DNA of 64,000 nucleotides. Source: Ghiorsea bivora (lineage in GTDB: Bacteria; Pseudomonadota; Zetaproteobacteria; Mariprofundales; Mariprofundaceae). Below, one piece after another: positions 1 to 8,934 of the stretch. The translations under genes and the position numbers were made by a program. Under the pieces are notes generated by a model that did not search any database, was not told the origin of the DNA, and saw nothing but the letters and a program-made list of their open reading frames with translations. The stretch spans positions 100,650 to 164,649 of the forward strand of contig NZ_JQLW01000005.1 in the NCBI RefSeq assembly GCF_000744415.1, written 5' to 3'. How positions within the stretch are numbered: position 1 is the stretch's first letter; each line of letters begins with the position of its first letter.

Positions 1-1451
1 TGATGGATGATTATTGGTTAACATGGGATGATGCATGGGAGATTACCCAAAATACCATGGCATACACCAACCATACTTTGCTTCCCGAAGCTTTGGAGCG
101 TTGGCCCGTACATTTATTTAGCCGCTTATTGCCACGTGTATTGGATATTATTTATGAAATCAATGCCCGTTTCCTTCAAGATTTAGCAAAAAAATACCCT
201 GGTGATGTTGCGCGCCAACGCCGTATGTCTATCATTGAAGAGAGTGATGTGCAGCAAGTGCGCATGGCATATTTGGCGATTGTTGGTTCTTTTTCAATCA
301 ATGGTGTGGCGCAATTGCATTCAGATCTGTTGGCAGAAGGTTTATTCAATGATTTCTACCAATTATGGCCTGAAAAGTTTAACAACAAAACCAATGGTGT
401 GACCCAACGCCGTTGGATGGCATGGTGCAATAAACCATTGAGCAAGTTGATTACAACACATATTGGTGATGGCTGGATAACCCAATTGGATGAATTAAAA
501 CAGCTTGCACCATTGGCTGATAAACCTGCATTCCGCAAACAATGGGCTGCATGTAAACTTGAAAACAAAGAACGTTTGTCTGCTGTGGTTAAAGATGTTT
601 GCGGGGTTGCTTTTAGCCCGACTGCTATGTTTGATATTCAGGTCAAACGTATCCATGAATACAAACGCCAGTTGTTGAATGTATTACATGTGATTCATTT
701 GTATGACCGCATCAAACGCGGTGACACGGATAATTGGACCAATCGCTGTGTATTGATTGGGGGCAAAGCTGCACCTGGTTATTACATGGCAAAACAAATC
801 ATCAAATTAGTGAGCAATGTTGCCGATGTGGTGAACAGTGACCCTGATGTGGGTGACAAACTTAAAATGGTTTTCTTCCCAAATTACCGTGTATCCGCGA
901 TGGAAGTGATTGCACCTGCTGCCGATTTATCTGAGCAGATTTCAACTGCGGGCAAAGAAGCATCGGGCACGGGCAACATGAAGTTTATGATGAATGGTGC
1001 ATTAACCATTGGTACATTGGATGGTGCAAACATTGAAATTCGTGAAGAAGTTGGCGATAAAAACTTCTTCTTGTTTGGTTTAACTGCCGAAGAAGTCGAA
1101 GCCTCACGCGGTAATTATAATCCCAATACTATTATTGAAGCTGATGATGACTTTAAGCGGGTGATGAACTTGATTGAATGTGGGCATTTCAGCCAATTTG
1201 AACCGGGTTTATTTACTTCCATTACAGGGGCAATTCGTTGCAATGATGACCCATGGCTCACGGCTGCAGATTTCCGCTCATACATTGAAGCCCAACAAAA
1301 AGCATCCATGGCATATCAAGACAAAGAGCAATGGACAAAAATGAGTATTTATAACACTGCATACAGTGGCAAATTCTCAACAGACCGTACCATGCACGAT
1401 TACAATCGTGATATTTGGAAGTTGAAGCCCGTCAAACCACAAACGTCCTGA
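1..1451 (+). CDS. glgP: Glycogen phosphorylase, C-terminal part (5' end outside window)
   Basis: Releases glucose-1-phosphate from the non-reducing ends of glycogen with inorganic phosphate, using pyridoxal phosphate. About 482 residues are visible against a usual length near 820, and the reading frame is open to the left edge, so the gene is cut by the window rather than truncated. It contains the family motifs MAYTNHTLLPEALE near the start, VKRIHEYKRQLLN in the middle and EASGTGNMKFMMNGA, whose lysine (codon 981-983) is the expected PLP Schiff-base residue. It faces a minus-strand gene and sits at the edge of a glycogen gene group (glgA, glgC, pgm, glgB, malQ), which supports a role in storage-glycogen breakdown. 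Identification is firm; only the start is unknown. Confidence 0.96.
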   Translation, partial: MDDYWLTWDDAWEITQNTMAYTNHTLLPEALERWPVHLFSRLLPRVLDIIYEINARFLQDLAKKYPGDVARQRRMSIIEESDVQQVRMAYLAIVGSFSINGVAQLHSDLLAEGLFNDFYQLWPEKFNNKTNGVTQRRWMAWCNKPLSKLITTHIGDGWITQLDELKQLAPLADKPAFRKQWAACKLENKERLSAVVKDVCGVAFSPTAMFDIQVKRIHEYKRQLLNVLHVIHLYDRIKRGDTDNWTNRCVLIGGKAAPGYYMAKQIIKLVSNVADVVNSDPDVGDKLKMVFFPNYRVSAMEVIAPAADLSEQISTAGKEASGTGNMKFMMNGALTIGTLDGANIEIREEVGDKNFFLFGLTAEEVEASRGNYNPNTIIEADDDFKRVMNLIECGHFSQFEPGLFTSITGAIRCNDDPWLTAADFRSYIEAQQKASMAYQDKEQWTKMSIYNTAYSGKFSTDRTMHDYNRDIWKLKPVKPQTS

Positions 1452-1492
1452 ACCAACCCCACAGGTTAAGCATAGTTAACTCAATACTTCAA

Positions 1493-1509
1493 GCAGCTTA
1501 ACAAGCTGC
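1493..1509. terminator. Small inverted repeat between convergent glgP and the GDCCVxC gene
   Basis: A perfect 7-bp inverted repeat (GCAGCTT, 3-nt loop, AAGCTGC) overlaps the end of the minus-strand gene. It lies where the two convergent transcripts must end. Neither side has a good run of T, so a terminator role is only a possibility. Confidence 0.25.
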
Positions 1510-1707
1510 CTGTTGCTGTATGGGCGGGCATGGCACATCGCCATAAGAGCAGTATACACAGCAGTCCCCTACTTTGGGTTTAAGCACAACATGGCAAGCC
1601 GTACACTCATAAAACCATTGGCAAGCATCTGTTGGCATGGTTTCCTGTTTACTAAAGCCACATTCTGGGCATGTAATGGTTGAATTAGGAATAATTTCTT
1701 TTGTCAT
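1498..1707 (-). CDS. GDCCVxC-domain small cysteine-rich protein
   Basis: A 69-residue cytoplasmic protein with no signal peptide. It carries an N-terminal CPxCG knuckle (TCPECG), a second CxxC (ECTAC) and the family signature GDCCVYCSYGDVPCPPIQ near the C-terminus. The family is known as GDCCVxC (seleno)proteins; some members have selenocysteine at one of these cysteines, whereas here all are cysteine. The biochemical role is not established, but members commonly lie beside mercury or cation transport genes. The ATG at 1707 is chosen because an AAAGGAGA ribosome site lies just upstream; longer readings run back into the decayed merT. It is the last gene of a merR, merT-remnant, GDCCVxC unit, so a metal or thiol function is the reasonable inference. 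Confidence 0.8.
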   Translation of the reverse strand: MTKEIIPNSTITCPECGFSKQETMPTDACQWFYECTACHVVLKPKVGDCCVYCSYGDVPCPPIQQQAAC

Positions 1708-2049
1708 GATCATTCTCCTTTGATGAACCTTTGTTCCATAAAACATACAAAAACAAAGCTGTAAAAAATACCGATAAGGGTAATAAAACAACATCCAAGT
1801 AACCCACCCAAACTGAAAGAACAATACCTGCCAATAGCATAATTGCCATAACAGCCCGTACCCAAAACCATGTTACTTGGGGAGGTATACAACCCTGGTC
1901 AGCGCATCTTTTTTATGATTGCCCATGCTGCCAGCCGAGCCAAAACAACAAAACAAAGGACGAAACGGTTCAAAAAGCATAAAATACGATGCTAAGCCCC
2001 CTGCAAAAACAGCCCCAAACAATGATGTTTTCTGGCTGGATACCGTGTG
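1685..2049 (-). pseudogene. merT: Decayed mercuric transporter MerT
   Basis: Between merR and the GDCCVxC gene, the minus strand keeps two frame-broken pieces of a MerT-like inner-membrane transporter. The upstream piece reads SLFGAVFAGGLAS then FEPFRPLF, matching the MerT N-terminus (FAGGLAA) and its LEPYRP loop. The first-helix segment with the CC mercury-binding pair, about 20 residues, is missing between them. The downstream piece, one frame over, reads CADQGCIPPQVTW followed by hydrophobic helices, matching the MerT cytoplasmic Cys loop and third helix. The break falls in a run of six A; seven would restore the frame. No usable start codon opens the first piece. The order merR-merT is typical of mer operons, but merP and merA are absent here. 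Confidence 0.6.
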
Positions 2050-2051
2050 AA

Positions 2052-2447
2052 TTATTCATGATCGTGCGCCATCGCATTTAAAATCGGACACAAATCACCC
2101 TTATCTTTTTGCTCACATTGCTCTGCAAGTTCGAGTAATACATGCTGCATGCGTAAAAGACTTTGAATACGCAAAGCAATTTCACCCGCTTTGTTCGTAG
2201 CAATTTGGCGCACTTCTTCACAATTGCTTTCTCCCGAACGCAATGACAAAAGTATTTTGATTTCTTCAAGGGTAAAACCAAGTGTTTTAGCATGTACAAT
2301 AAATAATAATCGTTTGGCATCTGCTGCCGAATAAATACGGTAATCTGATGCTGATCGCTTAGGTTTGCTTAATAAACCTCGCCTCTCATAATAACGAATA
2401 GTATCAATATTAACGTTTGTTTTTTTTGCTAGCTCACCAATTTTCAT
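2052..2447 (-). CDS. merR: MerR-family mercury(II)-type transcriptional regulator
   Basis: A metal-responsive activator/repressor of 131 residues. The N-terminal winged helix-turn-helix (KIGELAKKTNVNIDTIRYYE) is followed by the dimerisation helix. The three cysteines that bind Hg(II) in Tn501 MerR are all present with the right spacing: NCEE, then QC and LCP nine residues apart. That pattern favours Hg(II) sensing over Zn, Pb or Cu members. The ATG at 2447 is preferred over one at 2465, which would sit inside the operator dyad. It precedes a merT remnant and a GDCCVxC gene in the same direction, and its stop overlaps the merT remnant. With merT decayed and no merA in view, it may now control only the downstream small gene or distant targets. 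Confidence 0.88.
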   Translation of the reverse strand: MKIGELAKKTNVNIDTIRYYERRGLLSKPKRSASDYRIYSAADAKRLLFIVHAKTLGFTLEEIKILLSLRSGESNCEEVRQIATNKAGEIALRIQSLLRMQHVLLELAEQCEQKDKGDLCPILNAMAHDHE

Positions 2448-2453
2448 GCTGCA

Positions 2454-2485
2454 ATGATAAACCATAAAGTATGGTCAAGGGTCAA
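2454..2485 (-). promoter_or_regulatory. MerR-type promoter and operator with 20-bp spacer
   Basis: On the minus strand a -35 TTGACC (2480-2485) and a -10 TATCAT (2454-2459) are separated by 20 bp, the over-long spacing typical of MerR-activated promoters. A perfect dyad ACCATA-3-TATGGT lies within that spacer (2461-2475). A start of transcription about 7 nt past the -10 would fall at the merR ATG, so the message may be leaderless. No Shine-Dalgarno sequence precedes the ATG, which agrees. Confidence 0.6.
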
Positions 2486-2494
2486 CCTATTTGT

Positions 2495-3430
2495 TTAAAC
2501 CCTATATTTTATTAAAGAAGAAGCTCCCAAAAGACCTGCATTATCTTTAAGTGCCGAAGGCAAAATGCGTACTTTGTTTTGTTGCGGTGGAATGAGCTGT
2601 GCATTCAGTGCATTCATCATGCTTGGGTGCAGCATGTCCCATGCGCCAATCAACCCTCCACTGATGGTGACGGTATGAATATCTAAGAGTTTGATGGCTT
2701 CGGCAATGGCTCGCCCAAGATAAGTGCCTGCGCTTTCGATGATGGCCTTGGCTTCTTTGTTTCCCTGCATGGCGCGTTCAAAAACGACTTTTGTTTCAAG
2801 TTTTTCACCTGAAATCTCAGCATATCGTGTGCTGATTGCTGTGGCTGAGGCATAAGCTTCAACACAACCATGATGACCACAGCCGCAAAGCCTTGCATCG
2901 TCATCATGCTCCACGCGCAAATGCCCAAACTCCATCGCCATGCCACTTTCACCTGTGTAAGGCTGATTGTTGAGGATTAAACCACCACCAATGCCTGTGC
3001 CAAGTGTGATATGTAATAGGTTATTCATGCCTTTGCCTGCACCAAAACTTTGTTCGCCAATGGCAGCACATAAGGCATCATTTTGCGCAAATACAGGCAT
3101 GCTGAGCTGTTGGGATAATGATTCGGCAAGCTTGAAATTGTGCAGTTGTGGAATATTGGGTGAGCTGGCTAAGATACCTGAATCACCCATGAAAAATCCT
3201 GGGAAACCGATGCCCAAACCAATGATATTCACATCCAACAGTGGTTTAGCAGCTTGGCTGATGGTATTCACAATAGCTTGCGCTGCTGCTTCACTGGAAA
3301 GCCCTGACAGTTGGCTAAACTGGGTTTGCACACGGACTTCTTGCACGATATGACCACCCGCTTGCACTCGCGCCAAACGTAAATTCGTGCCGCCAATGTC
3401 TGCGGCAAGTACATCACCCGCATTAGTCAT
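2495..3430 (-). CDS. ROK-family glucokinase
   Basis: Phosphorylates glucose to glucose-6-phosphate with ATP in the cytoplasm. The 311-residue protein opens with the ATP phosphate-binding motif AADIGGTNLRLA. It then shows FAQNDALCAA, GTGIGGGL and the ROK zinc motif CGCGHHGCVE, so it is a ROK kinase rather than an E. coli Glk-type enzyme. The start at 3430 is chosen by homology; the longer open frame runs antiparallel-free into glgA coding sequence and has no family match. Its ATG overlaps the glgA stop by 8 bp, so the two are translationally coupled. This position suggests it recycles glucose released during glycogen turnover. A fructokinase or N-acetylmannosamine kinase specificity cannot be excluded from sequence alone. 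Confidence 0.87.
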   Translation of the reverse strand: MTNAGDVLAADIGGTNLRLARVQAGGHIVQEVRVQTQFSQLSGLSSEAAAQAIVNTISQAAKPLLDVNIIGLGIGFPGFFMGDSGILASSPNIPQLHNFKLAESLSQQLSMPVFAQNDALCAAIGEQSFGAGKGMNNLLHITLGTGIGGGLILNNQPYTGESGMAMEFGHLRVEHDDDARLCGCGHHGCVEAYASATAISTRYAEISGEKLETKVVFERAMQGNKEAKAIIESAGTYLGRAIAEAIKLLDIHTVTISGGLIGAWDMLHPSMMNALNAQLIPPQQNKVRILPSALKDNAGLLGASSLIKYRV

Positions 3431-4880
3431 CCAAAAGCTCAGTGTATAGCTGCACATAAGCCTCTGCTGAAGCTTGCCATGATGAATCACGTTTAAGCGC
3501 ACGGCTGCGAATACGTGCCCATGTTGCTGGTTTCTGGAATACAGCAACAGCTTGTTCGACCGCAACATCAAATGCTTGCGGGGTGGCATCTTCAAAATGA
3601 AAACCTGTGCCTTGCTTGGCATTTTGATTGTAGTCCACCACGGTATCTTTTAAACCGCCAGTGGCGCGAACAATAGGGATATTTCCGTAGCGCATTGCCA
3701 TCAATTGCCCAAGTCCACACGGTTCAAAACGCGATGGCATGAGAAACATATCACCCGCCGCATAGATTTCGCGGGCAACACTTTCGCTAAACCCTTGATA
3801 AAAATACATTTGCGTCGGATTGGCAGCGGCAAGTGCTGTGAGTGCTGCTTCGCTACCTGTATCACCTGAACCAAGAATAGCCAACTGATAACCACGGTCT
3901 AACCATGTTTGGATGTTGGTAAGCAACAAATCAATGCCTTTTTGCTCAGCAAGGCGTGAAATCAAGGTTAATAGCGGTACTTTGGCATCCACAGTTAAAC
4001 CCGTTTGACTTTGTAATGCTTTTTTACATGCCTTTTTGCCTGTAATTTTACCCGCACCAAAGTTACTGTATATCACAGTATCAGTTTGAGGGTTCCAAGC
4101 ATCCAAATCCAAACCATTCACAATACCCGATAATTTATCCGCATGATGTTGTAAAAAACCTTCAAGCTGACAACCATATTCAGGTGTCATGATTTCTTTG
4201 GCATAAGTAGGGCTAACTGTGGTTAGCGCATGGGCAGCTTCAATACCTGCTTTCATGCAGTTGATTTGACCATGAAATTCATAACCATCCATATGAAAAT
4301 ATTGGCTAGGTAAACCCAAACGATGAATCCATTCAGGTGGGAATATGCCCTGATAAGCAAGGTTATGAATCGTATACACCGTCTTGGCGCGGCTTAAGTT
4401 GGGATGATGAATATATTGTGTTTTTTTGAGCAACGGAACCATACCTGTTTGCCAATCATGACAATGGATAATATCCACAGGAGCATCCATTTTAGCAATG
4501 GCTTCAAGGGCAACACGGTCAAACAAGGTAAAACGAAGCAGGTTGTCTTCATACGCACCACCTGCAAGGCCATAAATGCCTTCGCGGTCAAACAAATCAT
4601 CTTGCTCAACCAAAATGAACCTAAGTTTATCTACAACGGTTTCATGCAGTGGACACTGACGCTGAAAACCATCCACCCACATTTCAATACTGATGTTGAG
4701 TGGTTGGGTTGCAACATTGTTTTGATTTAGGTGTTGACGATAAAATGGTAGAATCACCGTCACCTGATGCCCCAAACTTTGCAACGCCAGAGGCAAGGAA
4801 CCTGCCACATCCGCAAGTCCTCCTGTTTTAGCAAGTGGTGTTGCTTCAGATGCAATAAATACAATGTTGAGTTGCCCCAT
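3423..4880 (-). CDS. glgA: Glycogen synthase (ADP-glucose)
   Basis: Transfers glucose from ADP-glucose to growing alpha-1,4-glucan (GT5 family), 485 residues. The N-terminal half has FIASEATPLAKTGGLADVAGSLP, which includes the KTGGL nucleotide-sugar loop. The C-terminal half has SRLAEQKGIDLL and the PSRFEPCGLGQL acidic motif that grips the donor. The ATG at 4880 has a strong GGAGG site six bases upstream, so it is preferred to one 33 bp earlier. It is the first gene of a two-gene unit with the ROK kinase and is divergent from pgi. Together with glgC, glgB and glgP in this window, it completes the classical bacterial glycogen route. Confidence 0.96.
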   Translation of the reverse strand: MGQLNIVFIASEATPLAKTGGLADVAGSLPLALQSLGHQVTVILPFYRQHLNQNNVATQPLNISIEMWVDGFQRQCPLHETVVDKLRFILVEQDDLFDREGIYGLAGGAYEDNLLRFTLFDRVALEAIAKMDAPVDIIHCHDWQTGMVPLLKKTQYIHHPNLSRAKTVYTIHNLAYQGIFPPEWIHRLGLPSQYFHMDGYEFHGQINCMKAGIEAAHALTTVSPTYAKEIMTPEYGCQLEGFLQHHADKLSGIVNGLDLDAWNPQTDTVIYSNFGAGKITGKKACKKALQSQTGLTVDAKVPLLTLISRLAEQKGIDLLLTNIQTWLDRGYQLAILGSGDTGSEAALTALAAANPTQMYFYQGFSESVAREIYAAGDMFLMPSRFEPCGLGQLMAMRYGNIPIVRATGGLKDTVVDYNQNAKQGTGFHFEDATPQAFDVAVEQAVAVFQKPATWARIRSRALKRDSSWQASAEAYVQLYTELLDD

Positions 4881-5043
4881 GTTTACCTCCAAATCCTTCA
4901 ATGACAAACGCACTTTAACAGATAAGTTTATTTTTTTCTTCTATCTATTACTTACATCAGAAAGGCTTTATAAACATTAGCTTTTATCTCTGTTTTAAGC
5001 TAAGTTGCACCTGTGATACAGTTTTTTTATTTGGAGGAACGGG

Positions 5044-6687
5044 ATGTCTAAGTTAACACAAATGGCAAGCTGGAAAGCATTGGAAGCGCATGCACAAGAG
5101 ATGAAAAAAGTACACATGCGCGACTTATTTGCCCAAGATCCCCAACGCTTTGAGAAATACTCCTTAAAACTCAATGATATCTTGGTGGATTATTCCAAGA
5201 ATATCATGAACGAAGAAACTAAAACCAAACTTTTGGATTTGGCGCGTGAGCGTAATCTCGAAAGCTGTATTGAACGTTTATTTTCCGCAAAAAAAGTTAA
5301 TATCACAGAAAACAGATTGGTACTGCACACAGCTCTGCGTAACCGCTCCAACCGCCCTATGATTGTTGATGGTGAAGATGTGATGCCTGATATTAATCGT
5401 GTACTGGCGCGTATGCGCAAACTTGTGGATACCGTGCGTTCAGGTGAATGGTTAGGCAGCACGGGAAAACCCATTACAGACATTGTAAACATTGGTATTG
5501 GTGGCTCAGATTTAGGGCCTGTGATGATGACAGAAGCACTCAAACCTTATGGGCGGGCTGGCGGGCTGGATATTCACTTTATCTCCAATGTCGATGGAAC
5601 ACATGCCGTTGAAGTATTGCGCCATTTACACAGGGAAACCACGCTGTTTGTCATCGCATCCAAAACATTCACCACCCAAGAAACCATGACCAATGCAAGA
5701 ACGGCCCGCGATTGGTTTCTAACCCGTGGCGGCACATTACAAGCCGTATCCAAACACTTTATTGCCGTATCCGCCAACACCAAAGCCGCGACCAACTTTG
5801 GTATAGACCCTGAAAATATTTTTGAATTTTGGGATTGGGTAGGTGGTCGCTATTCATTGTGGAGTGCAGTGGGTTTATCCACAGCATTGTATATTGGTAT
5901 GGACAATTTTGAGGCATTGCTTGAAGGCGCACATGAAATGGACGAACATTTCAGAACCGCCCCCTTAGAAGAAAATATACCTGTGATACTCGCCATGCTT
6001 GGCATTTGGTACAACAACTTCTTTGATGCAGATTCCCATGCCTTATTGCCGTATGACCAATATATGCATCGTTTTTCTGCTTATGTACAGCAATTGGACA
6101 TGGAAAGTAATGGTAAAAAAGTCACCACCGACGGTGAACAAGTGGATTACTCCACAGGGCCAATCATTTGGGGTGAACCAGGTACCAACGGGCAACATGC
6201 CTTCTATCAACTGATTCACCAAGGTACCAAACTTGTACCTTGTGATTTTATTGCTCCGATTGAAACCAAAAACCCAGTCGGTCGCCATCATCCTATCTTA
6301 TTAACCCACTTCTTTGCCCAAACAGAAGCCTTGATGCTGGGTAAAACTGAAGAAGAAGTACGCCAAGATTTAAGAAATAAAACAGAAGAAGAAATCGAAA
6401 TGTTACTGCCGCACATGGTCTTTGAAGGCAACCGCCCCACCAACTCCATCTTATTCCAAATGTTAACCCCCAAAACATTAGGTAGCTTGATTGCCATGTA
6501 TGAACAAAAAGTGTTCGTACAAGCCGAAATCTGGGGCTTAAATGCTTATGACCAATGGGGTGTTGAGCTTGGCAAAGTATTAGCGAAGAAAATCTTGGCA
6601 GAACTTGATGATTACGATGAAGTGACCAGCCATGATTCATCAACCAATGGTTTGCTGAACTATTATAAAGATAATCGTAAAGAATGA
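5044..6687 (+). CDS. pgi: Glucose-6-phosphate isomerase
   Basis: Interconverts glucose-6-phosphate and fructose-6-phosphate, linking gluconeogenesis to glycogen and the pentose phosphate branch. The 547-residue length is normal for the bacterial enzyme. Diagnostic motifs include [36 protein letters not shown] (signature 1), the catalytic-region QLDMESNGK, and the C-terminal [14 protein letters not shown] (signature 2). A GGAGG site lies just upstream of the ATG. It is transcribed away from glgA from a shared intergenic region of about 160 bp. Confidence 0.97.
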   Translation: MSKLTQMASWKALEAHAQEMKKVHMRDLFAQDPQRFEKYSLKLNDILVDYSKNIMNEETKTKLLDLARERNLESCIERLFSAKKVNITENRLVLHTALRNRSNRPMIVDGEDVMPDINRVLARMRKLVDTVRSGEWLGSTGKPITDIVNIGIGGSDLGPVMMTEALKPYGRAGGLDIHFISNVDGTHAVEVLRHLHRETTLFVIASKTFTTQETMTNARTARDWFLTRGGTLQAVSKHFIAVSANTKAATNFGIDPENIFEFWDWVGGRYSLWSAVGLSTALYIGMDNFEALLEGAHEMDEHFRTAPLEENIPVILAMLGIWYNNFFDADSHALLPYDQYMHRFSAYVQQLDMESNGKKVTTDGEQVDYSTGPIIWGEPGTNGQHAFYQLIHQGTKLVPCDFIAPIETKNPVGRHHPILLTHFFAQTEALMLGKTEEEVRQDLRNKTEEEIEMLLPHMVFEGNRPTNSILFQMLTPKTLGSLIAMYEQKVFVQAEIWGLNAYDQWGVELGKVLAKKILAELDDYDEVTSHDSSTNGLLNYYKDNRKE

Positions 6688-6728
6688 TTGTTTAAATGTT
6701 TGGCTGCATATAAAAAAACACATACTTT

Positions 6729-6763
6729 ATACGTATGTATATTTGGCATGATACGTGTATATT
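6729..6763. promoter_or_regulatory. Repeated ATACGT motifs upstream of a toxin-antitoxin pair
   Basis: Two closely related motifs, ATACGTATGTATATT (6729-6743) and ATACGTGTATATT (6751-6763), lie 22 bp apart directly before the antitoxin gene. The core ATACGTAT is itself palindromic. Toxin-antitoxin pairs usually autoregulate through such repeats, so these are plausible operator sites for the ribbon-helix-helix antitoxin. Confidence 0.4.
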
Positions 6764-6788
6764 AGTAATATTGTAGTTATGGAGATTT

Positions 6789-7034
6789 ATGATGGCTACG
6801 AAGTTAACACTTTCTCTCAACGAACAAACCATAAAAAAAGCAAAGGTTTGGGCAAAAGAACATCATGCCAGTTTGTCTGGGCTTGTTGAAAACTACTTTG
6901 AATCATTGGTTTCGAATCAAGCTGACTTGCCGCCTATCGCCCCAAAAACAAAGGCACTTTCAGGCATGTTTAAGGCAGATGATGAAGGGTTGTCATATAA
7001 ACAGTTGGTACAAAAATATAAAGGCAAGCCATGA
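6789..7034 (+). CDS. DUF6364-type antitoxin
   Basis: An 81-residue protein beginning with a short beta-strand/helix segment (TKLTLSLNEQTIKKAKVWAKEHHASLS) typical of ribbon-helix-helix DNA-binding antitoxins. The C-terminal tail (LSYKQLVQKYKGKP) probably wraps the toxin. A GGAG site precedes two adjacent ATG codons (6789 and 6792) and either may be used. The stop overlaps the ATG of the PIN gene by 4 bp (ATGA), the usual coupling in such pairs. The role is inferred from family and context. Confidence 0.75.
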   Translation: MMATKLTLSLNEQTIKKAKVWAKEHHASLSGLVENYFESLVSNQADLPPIAPKTKALSGMFKADDEGLSYKQLVQKYKGKP

Positions 7035-7451
7035 AAACTTATGTTGATTCCGATGTGATTTTAGATGTACTGCTAGGAAGAGAGGTATTCTTGATTGAAT
7101 CCAGTCAAATTCTTAACCTTTGCGAAACACATGAAATAACAGGCTGCACCACCACGCTAGCTATCGCAAACATCTATTATATTTTAACCCGTTATGATTC
7201 TAATTCAGCAAAGACAGCCATCAAGTCCTTGCGTGAAATACTACAGGTACTTCCCGTTACTGATGAAGACATTGGCAAGTCATTACACTCTAAGTTTAAA
7301 GATTTTGAAGATGGTGTGCAAAACTTTGTCGCTGAAAATCATGCCTGCAACTGCATCATTACACGAAACAAAAAAAGACTGTGCTCATAGCCATCTAAAA
7401 ATTTTTACACCCAAAGAATACTTATTAACCCATACTGAAAGTAATCATTAA
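7031..7451 (+). pseudogene. PIN-domain toxin, frameshifted near the 3' end
   Basis: PIN toxins are small Mg-dependent ribonucleases. The intact part has MKTYVDSDVILDVLLGRE with two of the acidic residues, then DFEDGVQ and ACNCIITRNKK, which carries the last conserved region. After codon 115 the frame reads RLCS and stops at 7390. Dropping one A from the seven-A run at about 7370-7376 restores KDCAHSHLKIFTPKEYLL, the normal PIN C-terminus, ending at 7451. The gene is therefore disrupted by a one-base insertion in a homopolymer, or this is a sequencing error. If the insertion is real, only about 20 residues are replaced and some activity could remain. It overlaps the malQ stop on the opposite strand. 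Confidence 0.75.
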
Positions 7452-8926
7452 CAACGGTCATACGTCTGATTAAGCCGCAAGCTCTTTTGCCAACATGCAT
7501 GCTTCATGTCTGGGATATTTTTTAATCGCCAAGACCAATTTCCTTCCAGTGTACCAGGTGTATTAAGTTTGGCTTCTGTGCCCAGTTCTAATAAGTCTTG
7601 CATGGGAATCACGCTTAAAAGTGCAGGTGAAGCCAAGGCTGCCTCAATCAATGCCCACGGCATATCTTCAGCTGTGGCGTGTAACACGTCTAAAGCGTGT
7701 TGTTGCACATGCGGCTCACTATGCTCAAACCAACCCATCGTCGTATCATTATCATGCGTTCCTGTATAAACCACACTGTCTTCTTCGTGGTTTTCAGGTA
7801 AATATGGGTTGTCGCTGTCGCCACCAAAGGCAAACTGTAGGATTTTCATGCCAGGCAACCCAAACTTTTTGCGAAGGGTAGTGACTTCATCAGTGATGAT
7901 ACCCAAATCTTCGGCAACTAAGGGCAGTTTACCCAGTTCATTCTGCAAGGTTTGCAATAAAGCATCCCCTGGCACAGTGCGCCATTTGCCAATCAAACCT
8001 GTGTCGCTATCGGCGGGAATCACCCAGCACGCTTCCAAGGCGCGGAAGTGGTCGATGCGTAACATATGCATCCATTCCAACTGACGAGAAACTCGCCTTA
8101 CCCACCACTTAAAACCATCTTGTTGCAATACGTCCCATTGGTACAAAGGGTTACCCCAGCGTTGCCCTGTTTCTGAGAAATAATCAGGGGGTACACCTGC
8201 AACTTCGGTGCATTCACCTTGTTCATTGAGGGTGAAGAATTGCGGGTTTGCCCAAACATCAGCCGAATCATGTGCTACATAAATGGGCAAATCGCCAAAG
8301 AGTTGCACACCTTTGCTTTCGGCATAGACCTTGATGGCTTGCCATTGTTCGGCAAAGATAAATTGCTCAAAAGTGACTTGTTGAATGCGTGTTTGATGTT
8401 CATTTCGCGCGACTTTTAACGCTTGTTCATCACGGTTACGTAAATCATCAGCCCATTGCCACCAAGCAGCACTATTGGTGGCTGATTTAAGCGCAGAAAA
8501 CAAAGCGAAATCATCCAACCAGTAAGCTTGTTGTGTTTGGAAAGCTGCGACTTGCTCGGCTAGCCCTGTATTATTCAGTACCTCTTGCCAAAACGATTGT
8601 GCAGCTTGTTGGCGGTATGCGGCATGTTGTTCAGCCGATACATTTTTTAACATGATGCCTTGGGGTAACCAGCCTGCAGCTAAACATGGGCGCAAATCAA
8701 TCAATTCGGGATTACCTGCAAAGGTGGATAAGGATTCATAGGGTGAACCATGCCCGTGGGTTGGCCCTAAGGGTAAAAACTGCCAAACGCGGAAACCACC
8801 TGCACTTATGCTGTCGATAAAGGTTAACGCTTCTTGCCCCAATACACCTTTATGAAAAGGACTTGGTAAGGATGTGATATGCAATAACACTGCAGAGCTG
8901 CGGCGGTCTATCCACTGGCTTTGCAT
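7448..8926 (-). CDS. malQ: 4-alpha-glucanotransferase (amylomaltase)
   Basis: A GH77 disproportionating enzyme that moves maltosyl or longer alpha-1,4-glucan segments between chains, acting on the short oligosaccharides left by glycogen phosphorolysis. About 492 residues, a normal length. Motifs include GVLLHITSLPSPFHKG-like start (SAVLLHITSLPSPFHKG), LFGDLPIYVAHDSADVWANP, MLRIDHFRALEACW with the catalytic aspartate, VAEDLGIITDEV with the acid/base glutamate, and YTGTHDNDTTMGW. The ATG at 8926 is given; an in-frame TTG at 8938 overlapping the upstream stop is an equally possible start. It follows the GH57 gene with overlap, so the two form one operon. Confidence 0.95.
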   Translation of the reverse strand: MQSQWIDRRSSAVLLHITSLPSPFHKGVLGQEALTFIDSISAGGFRVWQFLPLGPTHGHGSPYESLSTFAGNPELIDLRPCLAAGWLPQGIMLKNVSAEQHAAYRQQAAQSFWQEVLNNTGLAEQVAAFQTQQAYWLDDFALFSALKSATNSAAWWQWADDLRNRDEQALKVARNEHQTRIQQVTFEQFIFAEQWQAIKVYAESKGVQLFGDLPIYVAHDSADVWANPQFFTLNEQGECTEVAGVPPDYFSETGQRWGNPLYQWDVLQQDGFKWWVRRVSRQLEWMHMLRIDHFRALEACWVIPADSDTGLIGKWRTVPGDALLQTLQNELGKLPLVAEDLGIITDEVTTLRKKFGLPGMKILQFAFGGDSDNPYLPENHEEDSVVYTGTHDNDTTMGWFEHSEPHVQQHALDVLHATAEDMPWALIEAALASPALLSVIPMQDLLELGTEAKLNTPGTLEGNWSWRLKNIPDMKHACWQKSLRLNQTYDRC

Positions 8927-8934
8927 AGTTAAAC

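Noticed and set aside
7370-7390. Programmed -1 frameshift at the A7G run in the PIN gene
   Set aside because: A -1 shift leads quickly to a stop; the frame needed is +1, so a standard slippery-site mechanism does not fit, and an indel is simpler.
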